Assembly (NCBI GenBank): GCA_900660155.1 | Contig: CABFPE010000033.1 | Location: 1,630,722-1,694,721, forward strand | DNA: 64,000 nucleotides | From: Hofstenia miamia | Lineage: Eukaryota > Xenacoelomorpha > Acoela > Hofsteniidae | Direction: 5' to 3' | Shown: piece after piece, positions 11,901 to 24,638 of the stretch | Position numbering within the stretch: the stretch's first letter is position 1 | Layout: every line of letters starts with the position of its first letter | Translations under genes and position numbers: made by a program | The notes under the pieces: model-generated | Database searches by the model: none | What the model was told of the DNA's origin: nothing | Seen by the model: the letters and a program-made list of their open reading frames with translations, nothing else

Positions 11901-13199
11901 CTCCACTCACTTATGAAAGAACTGGAAATTATTCACGAATTAACCACTGCTTATCACCACCAAGCAAATGGCCTAGTAGAACAACTAAATCGCACTCTCA
12001 TAAAATTAGTGCGAGTTGCTTTTTATTATCACATGCTGCTGGTAAGGAATGGAGGCGTGTAATTGAATGTGTGGAATATTTTTACAATACATCCGTCCAC
12101 AAAACTACAGGCGTGAGTCCATTCAAAGCAATGTTTGGTCACAAAGCAACCACCTCCCTCACTATGATGTTTCCCAACTATGCCTAGAAAAGCACAGAAC
12201 TATATGTTAATTGATTAATTCAAGATATGCAACAAACTCACCTTACAATCTGCCACAACACCAATTTATCTAGTATATGGCAAAAGAGGAACTTTAATAA
12301 GAAGCTCTATGGTGAACCACACAAATGAGGTGATCGAGTTTTTGCTTATCTCCCTCATATAACAACCAATAGCAATCAAGTATGTAAACTTGCTAATGAT
12401 TGGCAAGGTCCTTTCACTATAGAGAAGGTGCTTGACCACAACACATATACTTTAAATAACGGTAAAACAGTACATTTTCAAAGGCTCAAAAGAGCAATTA
12501 AGGATATAGAGAACATCATCATAGATGATAATAATGAATTCACACTAGTTGATAATGGTGTCAATATATATGAAAAATATGAGAATTTAACTAGCTTTTC
12601 TGAGGTAGATTTTTCCGACACCAATTTTAATTACAATGATACCAATTCTGAAAGCTTAGGTTCATGTCAACTCCCTCAGAGAAGGGCGAGAACCAATAAC
12701 ACCTATGATCCCAATATTTGGGATTTAAATCTTATAACTCCATTTAGGAATGTACATGAACAGTTGAAAACGAGAGTCGCCAGCTCCACCATCCCGCCGT
12801 CGAGTAAGAAAGAGGATGGAAAATAGCAGAGCCAATCAGGAAGCCTCTTCTAGGCGAGGGAGACACGTATCTCCGCTTGTTGAGGCACGCGATAGGAAAA
12901 GAGGACGAAACGATTGCGCTGAGGAGAGTCTTATTCTGTGTGGGCAAAACGTAGCTCCACAACTTGGAGAGGAGACAGTGACAACACTGACGCCCTCAAT
13001 ATCTTGCCCCTACATGGAGAAAAACGTATCCCCATATGCGTGAGAGGAGCTGGCCACCCATCCCACAAAAACTTATAAATCTAGAACCCCTTTTAGTGAA
13101 TTACAAATTGTACACACACCTCAACCTAGTGACTTGATAGCCCCCTCGACCTCATCTACTGGAACCTCCACTGTTAGATCCCAGAAGACAGAAGAAAGG

Positions 13200-16195
13200 A
13201 AGAAAAATGTTGAGAGTCAGTGATGAGACACTCCACCCATTTTACATAGCCACCAAAAAGGCCACTGCTATTATATGTGACAATATATCCAAGGAAACTA
13301 AAAACCAACTACATTGTACATACAATGGTAGAGAAATGAATTGTTCTATAGATAGATGGGGATCGTTGTCTGAAAGTGAACACTATTATATGCTATGACT
13401 CAAAAATGTTAGAAGGACTTAGTCATCTCTACTGGCGCAGCACAGTGCACACATCCTTCAATGATGACTTCAACATATATAACCTATGTCAATTCCTAAA
13501 CAGCGGAAAAGTAATCGACAGTTTTGAGTGTGTTAACATAGATTTTAACAATCTCTTGGTGATATACTTTATATGAATACAAGAAATTCAAATGGAATCT
13601 ATCATGGAACAGATTGAAATAGCCTACCAAATAGCTAAAGTGGAAGGCATCCACCTAATTATGATACTAAGGGAAGAATACGAAGAAAGCATGCCGGAAA
13701 CAATTGTGAATCTACATTTCCGAATTGAAAACTTCACAATCTTTTCAAAGGATCACTACCTCCCCCTTTTGCTGTACATAACCAATCAGTTAACAATAAC
13801 AAAGCTCTTATACACCAATCTCCTGTTGTGTCAACAGGCACCATCACATAGGCTAGCCGTCAATCAAAAGCTTATTATCAACATCATTCTCCAAGCCCAA
13901 ACTCTAGAAGTGACGGATCTCCATACACCATTTCTTTACACTATCATCAATATGTGCGTCAGTTTTGCATTCACCCAGAGTGAACAGACCCTTACAGAGA
14001 TTAGTAATGTCTGGTCTCACATCAAAGCCAATCACAACCCGGAGTCCGACTGGCCCCAATTAGATATAGTGAGTCCCTCACAGCACTATCACTCCTCCAT
14101 TGAGAGAGTTTTAAGAGAGATAAAGGTTTCCTACAACACCCAAGATAGAAAGAATTTCAAAGAGCAACTATTTGCAATGAAATACTCACTTGATATCTAT
14201 GCCTGCAGTGCTGTCTGGTTGCTCACAATTTACTTAATGAAAGAACCTCAACTCTGTATCCCAATGACACATGAAAAACAGTCATTGCTAGCAAAAGTTA
14301 CAACCCATGAGCTAGCAGTGTGCCCATTGTCATAGAAGATAAAGAACTGGTTACTGTACAAGTGCAACCCTCCATTATCACCAGGAAAAACAAAGCAACT
14401 GATGGACAAATTCGAAAAATATTATGCCTGACTGGTGGGGGCAACCAATGTAACTGGGAAGATGTCTGTTATCTATACCAGCAATTGACTTGGCATATGT
14501 CCGTCAGAAACCAAGCTTGCAATATTTCATTCAGACAACGCCCCAATGAGCACTAGGAGATTCATAGAACAACTACACGGGTCTATGCACCAGTTCATGG
14601 AAAGGATTCAGAGGCATGACCTTCTCAAAAAGACCAAATCCTTCTTCAGAGGCCATCAGATAAAATACCTGGAATGTGGTTATGGTCAATTTCTTGAGTC
14701 AGTACAGCAGGTCAACAAAGAGGGGAAAATCATGCTGATCACCATCTTTGATCAGGTAATGCAAACACCAAAACAGTTCTACAAAGAAGAAGAACTACTA
14801 GCCTCTTCCACAGCACAACTCTTGCCACACATATGTGAATTAATTGAAAAAGTGAATCTAGAGAAATTTGGTGGTCCAGTGTTATCTCCCAAGCCAACAC
14901 CTCAGTGGTCAATTACTGAGGATGAGCATATATTGATGGTTGAACATGATCCTAGCGATTTCCAAGAAGACCTCACAATCCAAAAGAAAATCCTGGTTGA
15001 CTGTCGTGACAAAGATGTGCTTTCACTCATGAAGTGGTGCCTCATGGAAATGTTTATGAAGGAAGAGTTGGTCATTCTGCAATCCCCAGGGCAAAACATA
15101 GCCTTGGATGTGGAATGTACCACTGTTTGAGTGTGCATCTCCAGCAAGCAAATAGATCATCTTATGCACAAAGGCTTAAGAGGAAAATTTTGGGATACCC
15201 TGAAAGATGTGAGAATAAATTATCCCATAATGATTGAAACTGCTAGTTTGGAAGCCCCCACAGAGCTGCATGAATTTGAGAATAATATAAAGACTTTGAA
15301 TCTCCTATGCATACTGCTGCCCACTACTGAGATGCTGCTGATTCAACCCAAATGGAAGGTTAGGAAGCCTAAGAAAAAGGTAGCTGCCCATCTATCCAAC
15401 AGGATCAATTTTGTCAACAGTAAGCAGGAAGCCATTAAATCAAGCAAGGCAGAGGAGTACAAGGTGGTAAGAGAAAAACTGATGGCTGGAGGAAATTCCA
15501 AGCACGTTTTTATTGATAGAACATTAACCATCAAGGATATCTTTAATCATGGCTTGCTGATCCACACACAATTAGATAAAATACACAAACAAATCTCAAA
15601 CCTACAGCCTCAAGTGCTAATTCTTTTTCAGGTAGCAGGAGACCTAATGTGGATCAACAATATAGAAAATATAACTAGATATTATGATGTAACAAAAAGA
15701 ATCGAGATTATCATGATGATCAGAGAAGAATGTCTCCAATCCAGATCAAATGACTCTCAGTCAAGTGCAAGAATTCTGCTCATTGTTTGTTGACCACACT
15801 ACTACCATGGGCTCCCTTCAGGACGTGTTCATTCACTTTTACCTGGACACAGAGATCAGCCCTGATGATGCACACACCTCTGACACAGATGCAAAGATGA
15901 CTCTAATGATTGCCCTCAAAGGCCTTAGACTGTATGAAAAGTTTTACGACACCTTTACACGGCATTTGAATAACTTAAGGCAGAACTGTCCCGTTAGCTC
16001 CAAGACGCCAAACCTCAGGTTCCTCCAGCTTAGAGATGAAATAGTCACACAATGAGAAGTGCTAATGCAAGTGACACAAGAACCACCCTATGCCAACATT
16101 CAAACTTGGGAAGGTGAATTAGCCATTAAGATGATAACAGCAACTCAAAGTATTGTGTCTGGGCCCACTCTCCAGTTGCTATCTGAAAATTAATT
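13200..16195 (+). other. Uncharacterised post-pol region of the Gypsy fossil
   Basis: Between the integrase C-terminal region and the polypurine tract lies about 3 kb that keeps long plus-strand open stretches. It is richer in GC and in polar, His/Gln-containing residues than the surroundings. I see no signal peptide, fusion peptide or membrane anchor of the kind an envelope gene would have, and no known domain. It is part of the element because it ends at the purine tract and 3' LTR. Its role is unknown. It is interrupted in several places. Confidence 0.55.
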
Positions 16196-16211
16196 TGAGC
16201 AAGGGGGGGCG

Positions 16212-17144
16212 TGTAGAGTCACTCAGGGACTTTTGTGATATTTTTCTTATTATCTTATTTTGTATGTCACGTCAGCATGACATCAATTCAATTATTTCAA
16301 CATTAAGTTGTTATTGTTAGTTTGCCATTCCCTAGATTGTGCTTATGATTTTATTGCTCAAATTGAATTTATGAGGGAATGAATAATTAAGCATGATTGA
16401 ACTACATTGACAACTCTTTTTGTAAACAAAGGCAGGTAATACACGCAATTCATGTATAAAAATGAGAGACTTGTAGAGAACAGTTAATAGATTTTATCTA
16501 CTCTCAACTGCTGTTTTACCATTGTATTTTTCTTTTATATTATCTTGATATGAAAATTATTGCTTAAGCTTGGTGACAATTTGGGAGTGCTTTCTCAAGC
16601 ATAGGGTGACACGTAGCTCCTGAAGGTCTTTTGACTATTCAACCCAAATTGTGGACCCATTAAGTTATGTATACAGTTAGGTATATGGAAGTAATAAACC
16701 TCTCATTCAAAGTTCAACACATACATGCATTTATACAACTTAACACTGTGATGATATCATGCTGTTGGCTAGCATGAATGTCTGGTAATTACAGACTATT
16801 TAATAGTGAGATGAGAGATAACAATGAAAATGAGATCATTTATTTTTCAATGTGAGATAGAAATTAAAAGTGAGACAAATAGGGTAGCACCAGTCATTAG
16901 GTCAAGCACTTTACTTTTCATTGGAGCCTTTGCTTCAGCTGGAAGCCATACGAATTGGTCATCTTGGATTTAACCTAAAGTAGTTGATTACTTGGATGAA
17001 TTACTGATGTTCTATCTATAAGTTTCTATGTTCTTTGTTACTCCCTTTTCTGGAATCTTGGGTAGCTGTCTGAATGCTATTTAAACCTTCTGCAGAGTCA
17101 ATTAGTTTTCTAGTTAAATTTCTTTACTGGCCCATGATTCTACA
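16212..17144 (+). repeat. 3' LTR of the Gypsy fossil
   Basis: It starts TGTAGAGTCA and ends TGATTCTACA, so the ends pair at 9 of 10 bases. It is preceded by a purine tract (gagcaaggggggg). A TATA-like ATGTATAAAAAT lies near 16455 and AATAAA near 16692. The same organisation, with clear but diverged similarity, is seen at 20138-21102. Confidence 0.85.
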
Positions 17145-18264
17145 ATATATTGATTATACTGAGTTCCAATATTTCATATTATATCTCTTAATGCATAAAA
17201 TTAATATTTTTATAAATTGTAATTTTGACTAAACTAAGCAAATTATTAAAACAATTAATTATACCACATTTTACAATTCCACATAAAGTAATATATTGAT
17301 GAACTCAGTCCTCTGTTGGAGTATTTTGGTGTTTTGACAGAAAGCATTTCAAATATAAAAAATAATTTTTTAATTGTGAAATGCTATTGCTATTTCTTTT
17401 TATAATTTTTAAAATATAATTAAATAGTAAATTTTTATAGAATTTTAGTAGTTTATAACTAAAATTTCTTTATAACTACAATCCATGAACTAGAGTCCCT
17501 GAGTGACTCTACATTAACAATTAAAATAATATCACAAGATTAATATTAAAATTGCAATAAATACAGAATTTAAAGTCTGCATACCATTGCCACCACTGCA
17601 GGTATGTATGTATATGTATAGTTTGAATTTAAGAATTTGGTGACTACAACTTAGTTTTTTCAATTTTTATCAACATTTTAAGTTTTCAATTCTTCAAAAT
17701 ATACATTTTCTCTGAATTTATGGGAACAAATTGAATTAATTTATTTTCTACAAAATATTTAAGTGATTTTCAATTTGGTTCAAGTTCACATATTAATGAT
17801 TTCTTTTTTATTCAAGGATTGTAATTTCAATTTATTTTGAATGTTTTTACTTCTAATTATACAAAGCCCCTTTCATTTACTTTGAGAATGCTAGGAATAT
17901 TTTAGAGCTTACTTATGATGTCACAACCAAGATTTTCAAGTTGAGTTCAAGCTGCTTGGCCTGAATTCAAGTTTTTTTGAAAATTCATTGTAAATTGAAT
18001 TGTAGAATTTGTTTTTGAATTGATATAGAAACCAAAATTGAGAATAAACTATTGTTTCCAATATTTTATTTAGATTCTCAATTGAGTTCAAGTTTGAATA
18101 TTAAATATTTCTCGAGTTTTCAAATCTTTGAGTACCAGAAAACCCTTAACCTTCAAACAAATACTTGGTAAATGTGGTTCTGTTTCATTTCCCCCAAGTC
18201 TGACATCACAAAATATTAACTACCATTAGAGACACAATTTCAATGAAATTGTAATTATATATTT

Positions 18265-19375
18265 AAATCAATATATATATTTCTTTAAACTTTATTTTGA
18301 TTAGTTTTTTATGTAGTTAAGATTGCTAAAATAGAATTGAATGGAAAAGAATATATTTAAATTATAGAAGGAATTACAAGTAAATAAATGAAAATATGTT
18401 ATATAATTATAAGCACTGACTGTTTACATATTATGTATGGATATTTTACCCCTGACACTGTTTAGATCTAACCTGAGGATTAAAGAATTGTGTTAGCATG
18501 CCTTATGCTGCATACTTTCATAATTCATAGCTAATTATAAATTATAAATGCTAATTTGTTTTGAGTCATATTTACTTCAGAATAATTTTGGGCAGCTTAT
18601 ATATTTCTATAAAGTATTTTACAGATTCATAGTGTAAGATAACACAGCCATTTCTAATAAGGAAATTACAGGTTTAAATACTGTCAGATCTGCCTTTTGA
18701 AATGCTCTATTATTTTTGTAAACAAAAATTTTTAATAATATGCCTGCAGGTGACCAGTATCAAATAAAAATCAGAAACATTAGCAATTTGTTTAACACCT
18801 GGATGATATAAATTTCTGTATTGTATTTATAATTAGAAAACCAATGTAATGCACTATTATATTTTTTCCAGATTCCTGGTCCCCCTCAAGTAATATACAC
18901 AAGTATTAACTGCTTTTAATGCAGGGATGTCATGAGAGAGCTTACTCCCACTCATGGTTGCCAGGCTAATTCTACATGCTAGTAAAATACAAATAAAAAA
19001 ATTACATTCAACATTTTCAAAGTTATAAACTATTCTTGATTACTTCTAAAAGGAATAGAGTGGTCTGCCAGCACAAACAATAAATACTATCTGATCAGGA
19101 AATCTATCAAATATATAATAAAAAAAACAAATAATGAATGAATTTGAAAAAATTATTACCTATTACAATAAAGTAGAAACTACAAAAATAATGAAATAAT
19201 TAAATTTCTATATTAAATCTAAACAGATTTTCAAAGGACTAAATGCAGCAAACCTTAACATTTATAATTATAGAACATATTTACATATATTCACTTTTAA
19301 TTCCATATTTCAGTAATCTTAACTACATAGAAAACTAATCAAAATAGAGAAATACATATATTTATTCAAATGGTA
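18265..19375. repeat. Inverted repeat, arms about 120-150 bp
   Basis: The left arm contains ATTTTGATTAGTTTTTTATG and GTAGTTAAGATTGCT. The right arm, read in reverse complement, has ATTTTGATTAGTTTTCTATG and GTAGTTAAGATTACT, and similarity continues with small gaps to TATAATTATAA. The loop is about 0.85 kb. This fits a fold-back element or two copies of one repeat in opposite orientation. Confidence 0.75.
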
Positions 19376-19499
19376 TCTTTAAAACCTGCCTTAGAGTTTA
19401 GCACCTTAGAATTGCCAAGAATGCATTACATATGACGTCATTTCTATTAAATAACTAACCATGGGACATTATTTTGATCAAAAATCTGGTATCATTAAA

Positions 19500-19745
19500 A
19501 CCTGCCCAGAGAATGGCTACCCAGAAACTAATGACGTCATCAAAATTTTTTTGACATTATATTCTTGCTGCCTAGATTTTCTTAGTGAAAATTCAATGTG
19601 CTGCCCAGAGATGTTTAGTTAACTTTCAATGCTACCCAGATATTTTTTAATTAAATTTCAATACTGCGCAGAGTTTTTCTATTAAATTATGATGCTGAAT
19701 ATTATTTTTTGTGATGCCCAGAGATTTTTACTCAATACTGCTTCA
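19500..19745. repeat. Degenerate ~32-bp tandem array
   Basis: Units start with variants of CTGCCCAGAG at about 19502, 19569, 19602, 19633 and 19665, with further decayed units to about 19740. They are followed by TTTTTA...AAATTTCAAT-like spacers. The period settles near 31-33 bp. No coding is implied. Confidence 0.7.
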
Positions 19746-20137
19746 GGTGATATTTCCACCTATTTATTTTATATAAAGCACATTTATTCTGGTTAATTCA
19801 ATTTATTACTACATAGAATTGCTAGCAATTGAGTTTTAGAGCAGGATTATATTCTCACTTTTAACATGATTTGGTTGCTTTTATAGTTTTGCATTATATT
19901 AATATTTATTATATCATATTTGTTAAATTACATACTCATTATCACTGTTTCCAATACATGCTGAAAAAACTTGAGCAATTGCTACATTGAACAGGCTGGA
20001 CTCTAATCAGCAATCTAATAATGAGTGTGCTATCATTGCACTACTGTTCAACATATGTATGCTGCAATTAAAATCAATCTACATTCAAATTAAAAAATCA
20101 GCAAATTTAAATCTCTTCAACTGCCTTTATGTGATAT

Positions 20138-21102
20138 TGTAGAGTCACTCAGGGCCCTATTTTTCCTTTTTAATTATTTGGCACTCTGAAAATAGTGTTA
20201 CGTCTTTTTGATGTCGTGATTTGATGATTTGGTTCTATCAATTTATGTCAATTTCTTTTAAATCAATTTATTTGCATTTTCTAGTGCAGTTATTTGATAG
20301 AATAATTATTTGTCCCCTCACTTAAAATTACATGTGATTGCTCATTTTAACTTTGCAAGGGAAATTATGTTTAAACTGTAAACAGTAACCAGGTAATAAT
20401 TTACAGAATTTTGTAATAAATATCTGAGGGAACTGTAGTGAAGTGCAAAATAAATTTGTCTTCCTCCAACTGCATTTGATCTTTTATTATCTAGTAACCA
20501 CTTTTAGATTTGTCATCAAGGATTTGGTTATGATAATTATTGCTTAAGATCTGGCAACAATTTGGGAGGAAACTGCACTCAGTCTGGGGCAACAAATAGC
20601 TCCTTAAAGGTGACAGCCTGAATTGTGGTTGCTTTAGGTTATGGTTAAGTGTAGGGAATAAGAACTTCTATTTAATTGGTTCATACATGCACTATAACAA
20701 CACACTGCAAATATATTATGCAGTTGGTGAATGTGAATGCACAGCAATTATGTGCCTTTTGTTTATTGTTTATTTATATGAGCTGAGATAAGAGAACTCT
20801 GAGGAGATAAATTGTTTACTGAGCTAGAAATTAATACTTGAGACACACAATTAGCAATTTGGCAAGTAAGGATGGCTTCATGGACATTGCTTCAGTGTGA
20901 TGCCATGAGAATTGGTCACTGCTGGAAGTTTGTTCTCTATGGAATTTCTGTATTTCCTAAGTAAATTGGTGAACCACCAATGTTTCTTCCTTTTGTTGGA
21001 ATGTGGGTCACTCTCTACAATGGTAAACTTTGCAACATTTGATCTTAATTCTTGAGCTTCCCAGTACTGCTAGAGTAGCCAGACCTCCCCTGTGATTCTA
21101 CA
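20138..21102 (+). repeat. Solo LTR, same family as the Gypsy fossil
   Basis: It begins TGTAGAGTCACTCAGGG and ends TGATTCTACA like the LTR at 16212. Shared internal blocks include ATTATTGCTTAAG and ACAATTTGGGAG. It is flanked on both sides by ATAT (20134-20137 and 21103-21106), a plausible 4-bp target duplication. No internal element sequence adjoins it. It is diverged from the other LTR, so it is a separate, older or subfamily-level insertion. Fossil. Confidence 0.8.
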
Positions 21103-23100
21103 ATATCATTTCCCACTAAATGGGGAAATGAGCCTTCTTAACCTAAATTTTTGTATCAGTATTAACTAAAAAATGTTCCATTATTCTAGAAAATCAAGTG
21201 GTAATATCTGCTACATTGCTTAAAAGGGAAAAACATTGTTTAATAAGAAACATTAATTCCAAAATTAATTTGAGTAATGCTATTTTACAAAGAAACCTAT
21301 AACTTCACTCTGGCATAAAAAAATGTGCTTAGCAATACTCAATTTCACCTAAATAACTAAAAAATTACTTGAATAAGATACATTTAAGCAGTTTAGTATA
21401 TTAAAATGTTGTTTTTCCAAGAATTGTATTTTCAGTTATTGATATGTCATAATATTTTAATGATGTCATAAATGAGCTGGGCAGCAAATCTCAGTTCAGG
21501 TTTTAAAGATACCAGTCTAGGACTTTTTGTGATGTCATATTCATGACATAATAGTTTTATACTGTTAATTTTATTATTGCATTCCTCAGAGTGTTTATAT
21601 TTTACTTTTTTCACAGTATAAGATCACTTCTTTTCTTATATTTAAATGTCTAATGTTAAGTGCATTGTTGTTCTGCAGATGATCAATTCACTTTCAAATA
21701 ATATAATTTGCTTTCTATGCATCATTTGGAGCAATTCATCCCTTAAAATATTAGATTTCTGCACAAATATTGCATTTTGAATGATTGCCAAACATTTGAC
21801 AGAAGATATCACATGATAAATATATATATTTATGTATATGAAGGTTAAAAATTTGTTTTCTTTTGCAATGAATATATTTTATTTTATATTGTATTTATTT
21901 TACACTTTAAAACACAAGTTTGTCTTTAAATCAAGACAGCTTTGATTTGAAACTTAGACCAGGAATGGCTAACATGTGATCAATTAAACACCAATTCAAA
22001 TTTCTTTGTTATTAATGATTGTGAAATCTAGTTACTATTATTTTATAAATATATTCTTTCACTTCCTATCACTAATATGTAGCAGCTTGCCATTCATATC
22101 ATCTGCTTTAAACATTTGCTTAATTTGTGAAATAATTTGGTATTGAGCAGGTTTTCTAATTTGAGTTATAAAGAAAGCTAATTGTTATGTGCATTACAAT
22201 CCTAGCAAAAATTGTTGAAGAAGTGACATGCCCTTGATATCAAAGATGATGATCACATATCCTACTTGGAAAGAAAAGAAAGGAACATCAGAGTCACCAC
22301 TCACCCCTGCAACATTTGCTGCCACCCACACTCACAGTGGTCACTATCAAATTAAATTGTACAGACTATGAATGAGAAAGATCCAATATTTGCCATCCAT
22401 GATTCACAAAGCTAATATGTTGTACATCTTAACTCTTGTCTAAATACACACCCTTTAATAAATGTTCACATATATATATATATAGACAAATATTGAGGTA
22501 GGTGAGAAATTAACTTTAAAAGTCTGAGGCGTGATACCATTTCATGACTTTTCATATATAGTGAAAAACAGTTCAAAAATGAAAACAACTTTACTTAGGT
22601 AAATATTAAGTAAACCATTTGTTCTTCAAATGAAATTCAGCACCTGTGGAAAACAGTGAATACTAATACACAGATGATAAAATATTTGAATTTACTCAAT
22701 CAAAGAAATATGTACAAATAACAAACAAAAAATTTTAAACATTTTAATCAAAATATAATCACTCAAAATCATACAAAAACGTCAAAGAAACACTCAATTC
22801 TTTCAATGTGCAAAGAGTAACATAAATAAAAAACTTAAGAAAGCATAAATCTACAAAATTTGTGATTGAGTAGTAATATTCTCATCAACTATAACATTCG
22901 AAGTTTGTGGCAATTGCAGAAATTTTTATTAAGTAGGCAGCCATCCTCGATTTGAACCACTTTCCTTGATACCTATAATTACAATTTCACTGAAACCGTG
23001 TCTTTAACGGTATTAAATATATTGTGACGTCAGACTTGGGAAATGAGCTTGGGTGAAGTGAGATAGAACTGGTAAATGTCACTAATTAGTTCGCAATAAA
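21103..23100. repeat. Repeat-dense region, no gene seen
   Basis: It contains an inverted copy (about 21475-21518) of the GGTATCTTTAAAACCTG block at 19372. It also holds the partner arm (about 22970-23075) of the repeat at 18165-18260, with ATTACAATTTCA and CAAGTCTGACRTCAC shared in opposite orientation, and a short (TA)n near 22470. The spacing means two inverted repeat pairs bracket the solo LTR. Confidence 0.6.
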
Positions 23101-24625
23101 TATTGTGATCTAATAGCATTTATTTTAAAAGACAAAATGATTATTGTGTAAACAGGTGTTTTAAGGTTAACTTAACTGTTAAATCTAAATGTGAATTTTT
23201 TAAATGGTACTTGGATATTACATCAAAACACGTTATAACTGGCTGCATGAATTCAATGATAAAAAAGTTATGTTCTTTATCCTATGATGCGAACATTTAA
23301 GTAATGTTTTCGTGGTTGGAACCTATACTAAATTACTGTTGTTAATGGATACTGTTATTGTTATATCAATTAATAAATCATTTAGTAACATTGTAATTGT
23401 CAAATTCATTGGTTTATGCTTCTTAATATACACTAAATGCTGCATTTTAAGCATTTTTATCATTTTTGTGAATTTTGCCTTTTGTTGTCGAAAACTTTCT
23501 AAATATTCAAACGAATGTAATTTTCGCGCTATCAATATGCATGTTCTACCAGTGTTTTCAAATCGAGTTCGAGTTTTATGTTACGAGGATTTTTCAATGA
23601 AAATCCTGAGTTCACTTCAGTTTTTATTCTGAGTTTTTTAGGGTAAAAACATTTATTTTTCAATAAATCTCAACTAAAAAATAGTTATTTGCGATTAGTA
23701 AAGAAATTGAAATTTAAAATAATTTATTTTTGCTGTATTTTCGATCGAGTTCGAGTTTTGATGATTTCTCTTCCGAGTTTTTCCGATCGAGTTTTGCGAG
23801 CATAATCGAGTTCGAGTTCTTAACTTTCCGTGGACTCGGAAAACTTGTGTTCTATTAGTGCAGTATGCAGCAATTTCAATTTCCCTGTTATTTAGCTGAT
23901 ATATAAATGAAATGAATAATTCGATGCATTCATTTAACGAATATATGATGCAATGAAATTGGTTTTTATATATTCTTGACATTTTCCTTAATATCATTGT
24001 GAAATATTCCTGTTCCATTAATATATCAATTCAATCTTACGTAAATCTTTTATCAGCTATGAAGTTTTGAATATTACTACTGTTTATTATCTTAGTATAT
24101 AGAAAATAGCTGCTGAATTAAGTTGTTTGCTTAACTTTAGGATAAAGCCGATGCATCAAATATTCCTTTGATTAGCAAAAATCAACTTCATTATTTTGTC
24201 TACTCCAAACGAGGGCATTTTTTGTACGAGGGCCACCTAAAAACTTTTATGCGTATGGAGAGATAGTTTTCTAACAAATTTGTTTCTTACTCTGAATATA
24301 CACGCATGTCGCCATATATACACACACAAATAAAATTGCATTTATGTTTTAAATGGGCATAAATAAGACTGATCTTTAATTAGGTTTATTGATATTACTT
24401 TTGATAAAAGATATTAGATATTGTGAATTGTATAAAAGAAGTAAAACTTTACATAACCAATATTTGAAGTTACCAAAGGCCACCAGAAACGTTTGGGCCA
24501 GATTGTGGCCCACGGGCTGCCAGTTACACATACCAGCTCTAAACAAACTAGTATTCTTTAGCGATTCCTGGTGAAGCTTTTAACATAAACATTAAAAATA
24601 TTGAAAATTACTTATTAGTATGTTT
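23101..24625. other. Upstream region of the dehydrogenase gene
   Basis: AT-rich, with several irregular CGAGTTCGAGTTTT words between 23560 and 23815, and a likely hAT footprint at about 24220-24545. No promoter element can be named with confidence. Confidence 0.5.
24220..24545. mobile_element. Likely hAT non-autonomous remnant
   Basis: The right side reads GGCCAGATTGTGGCCCACGG then GCTGCCAGTTACACATACCA, the style of sequence found near one end of many hAT-derived elements (complement: TGGTATGTGTAACTGGCAGC). Near 24230 the words GAGGGCCACC could mark the other side. No exact ends or target duplication were found. Confidence 0.4.
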
Positions 24626-24638
24626 GTGTATTTAAGAA
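24626..24638 (+). promoter_or_regulatory. Splice acceptor abutting the ALDH6A1 start
   Basis: GTGTATTTAAG then aa then ATG. The AG at 24635-24636 leaves only two bases before the start codon. The internal acceptors of this gene have the same AT-rich shape (ATTTTAAG, ATTTTAG, TATTAG). It could be a spliced-leader site or the 3' end of a 5'UTR intron. Confidence 0.55.

Larger units (their letters stand above)
8925..17144 (+). mobile_element. Ty3/Gypsy LTR retrotransposon, 5'-truncated fossil
   Basis: The parts appear in Ty3/Gypsy order. An aspartic protease region at about 9.0-9.3 kb has the VDTGA motif. Reverse transcriptase follows at about 9.95-10.6 kb, RNase H at about 10.7-11.1 kb, and integrase core and C-terminal part at about 11.65-12.5 kb. 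A further 3.5-kb coding-like region without recognised domains comes next, then a purine-rich tract at 16197-16210 and a 933-bp 3' LTR. No gag and no 5' LTR are seen; the element starts abruptly just before protease. It is broken, with roughly ten interruptions. LTR-pair dating is impossible with one LTR. The decay suggests a moderately old copy. Confidence 0.9.
17145..20137. repeat. Repeat-dense region with inverted copies
   Basis: No gene is seen. The stretch holds a 19-bp inverted copy of the LTR tip (17495-17513). It has one arm of an inverted repeat near 18165-18260 whose partner lies at about 22970-23075. It has a second inverted pair (about 18265-18415 with 19255-19375) and a degenerate tandem array near 19500-19745. 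Nested or fold-back mobile elements are the likely source. Confidence 0.6.

Noticed and set aside
17145-17513. A complete opposite-strand LTR beside the 3' LTR
   Set aside because: Only the 19-bp tip matches; the expected body and other end are not found.
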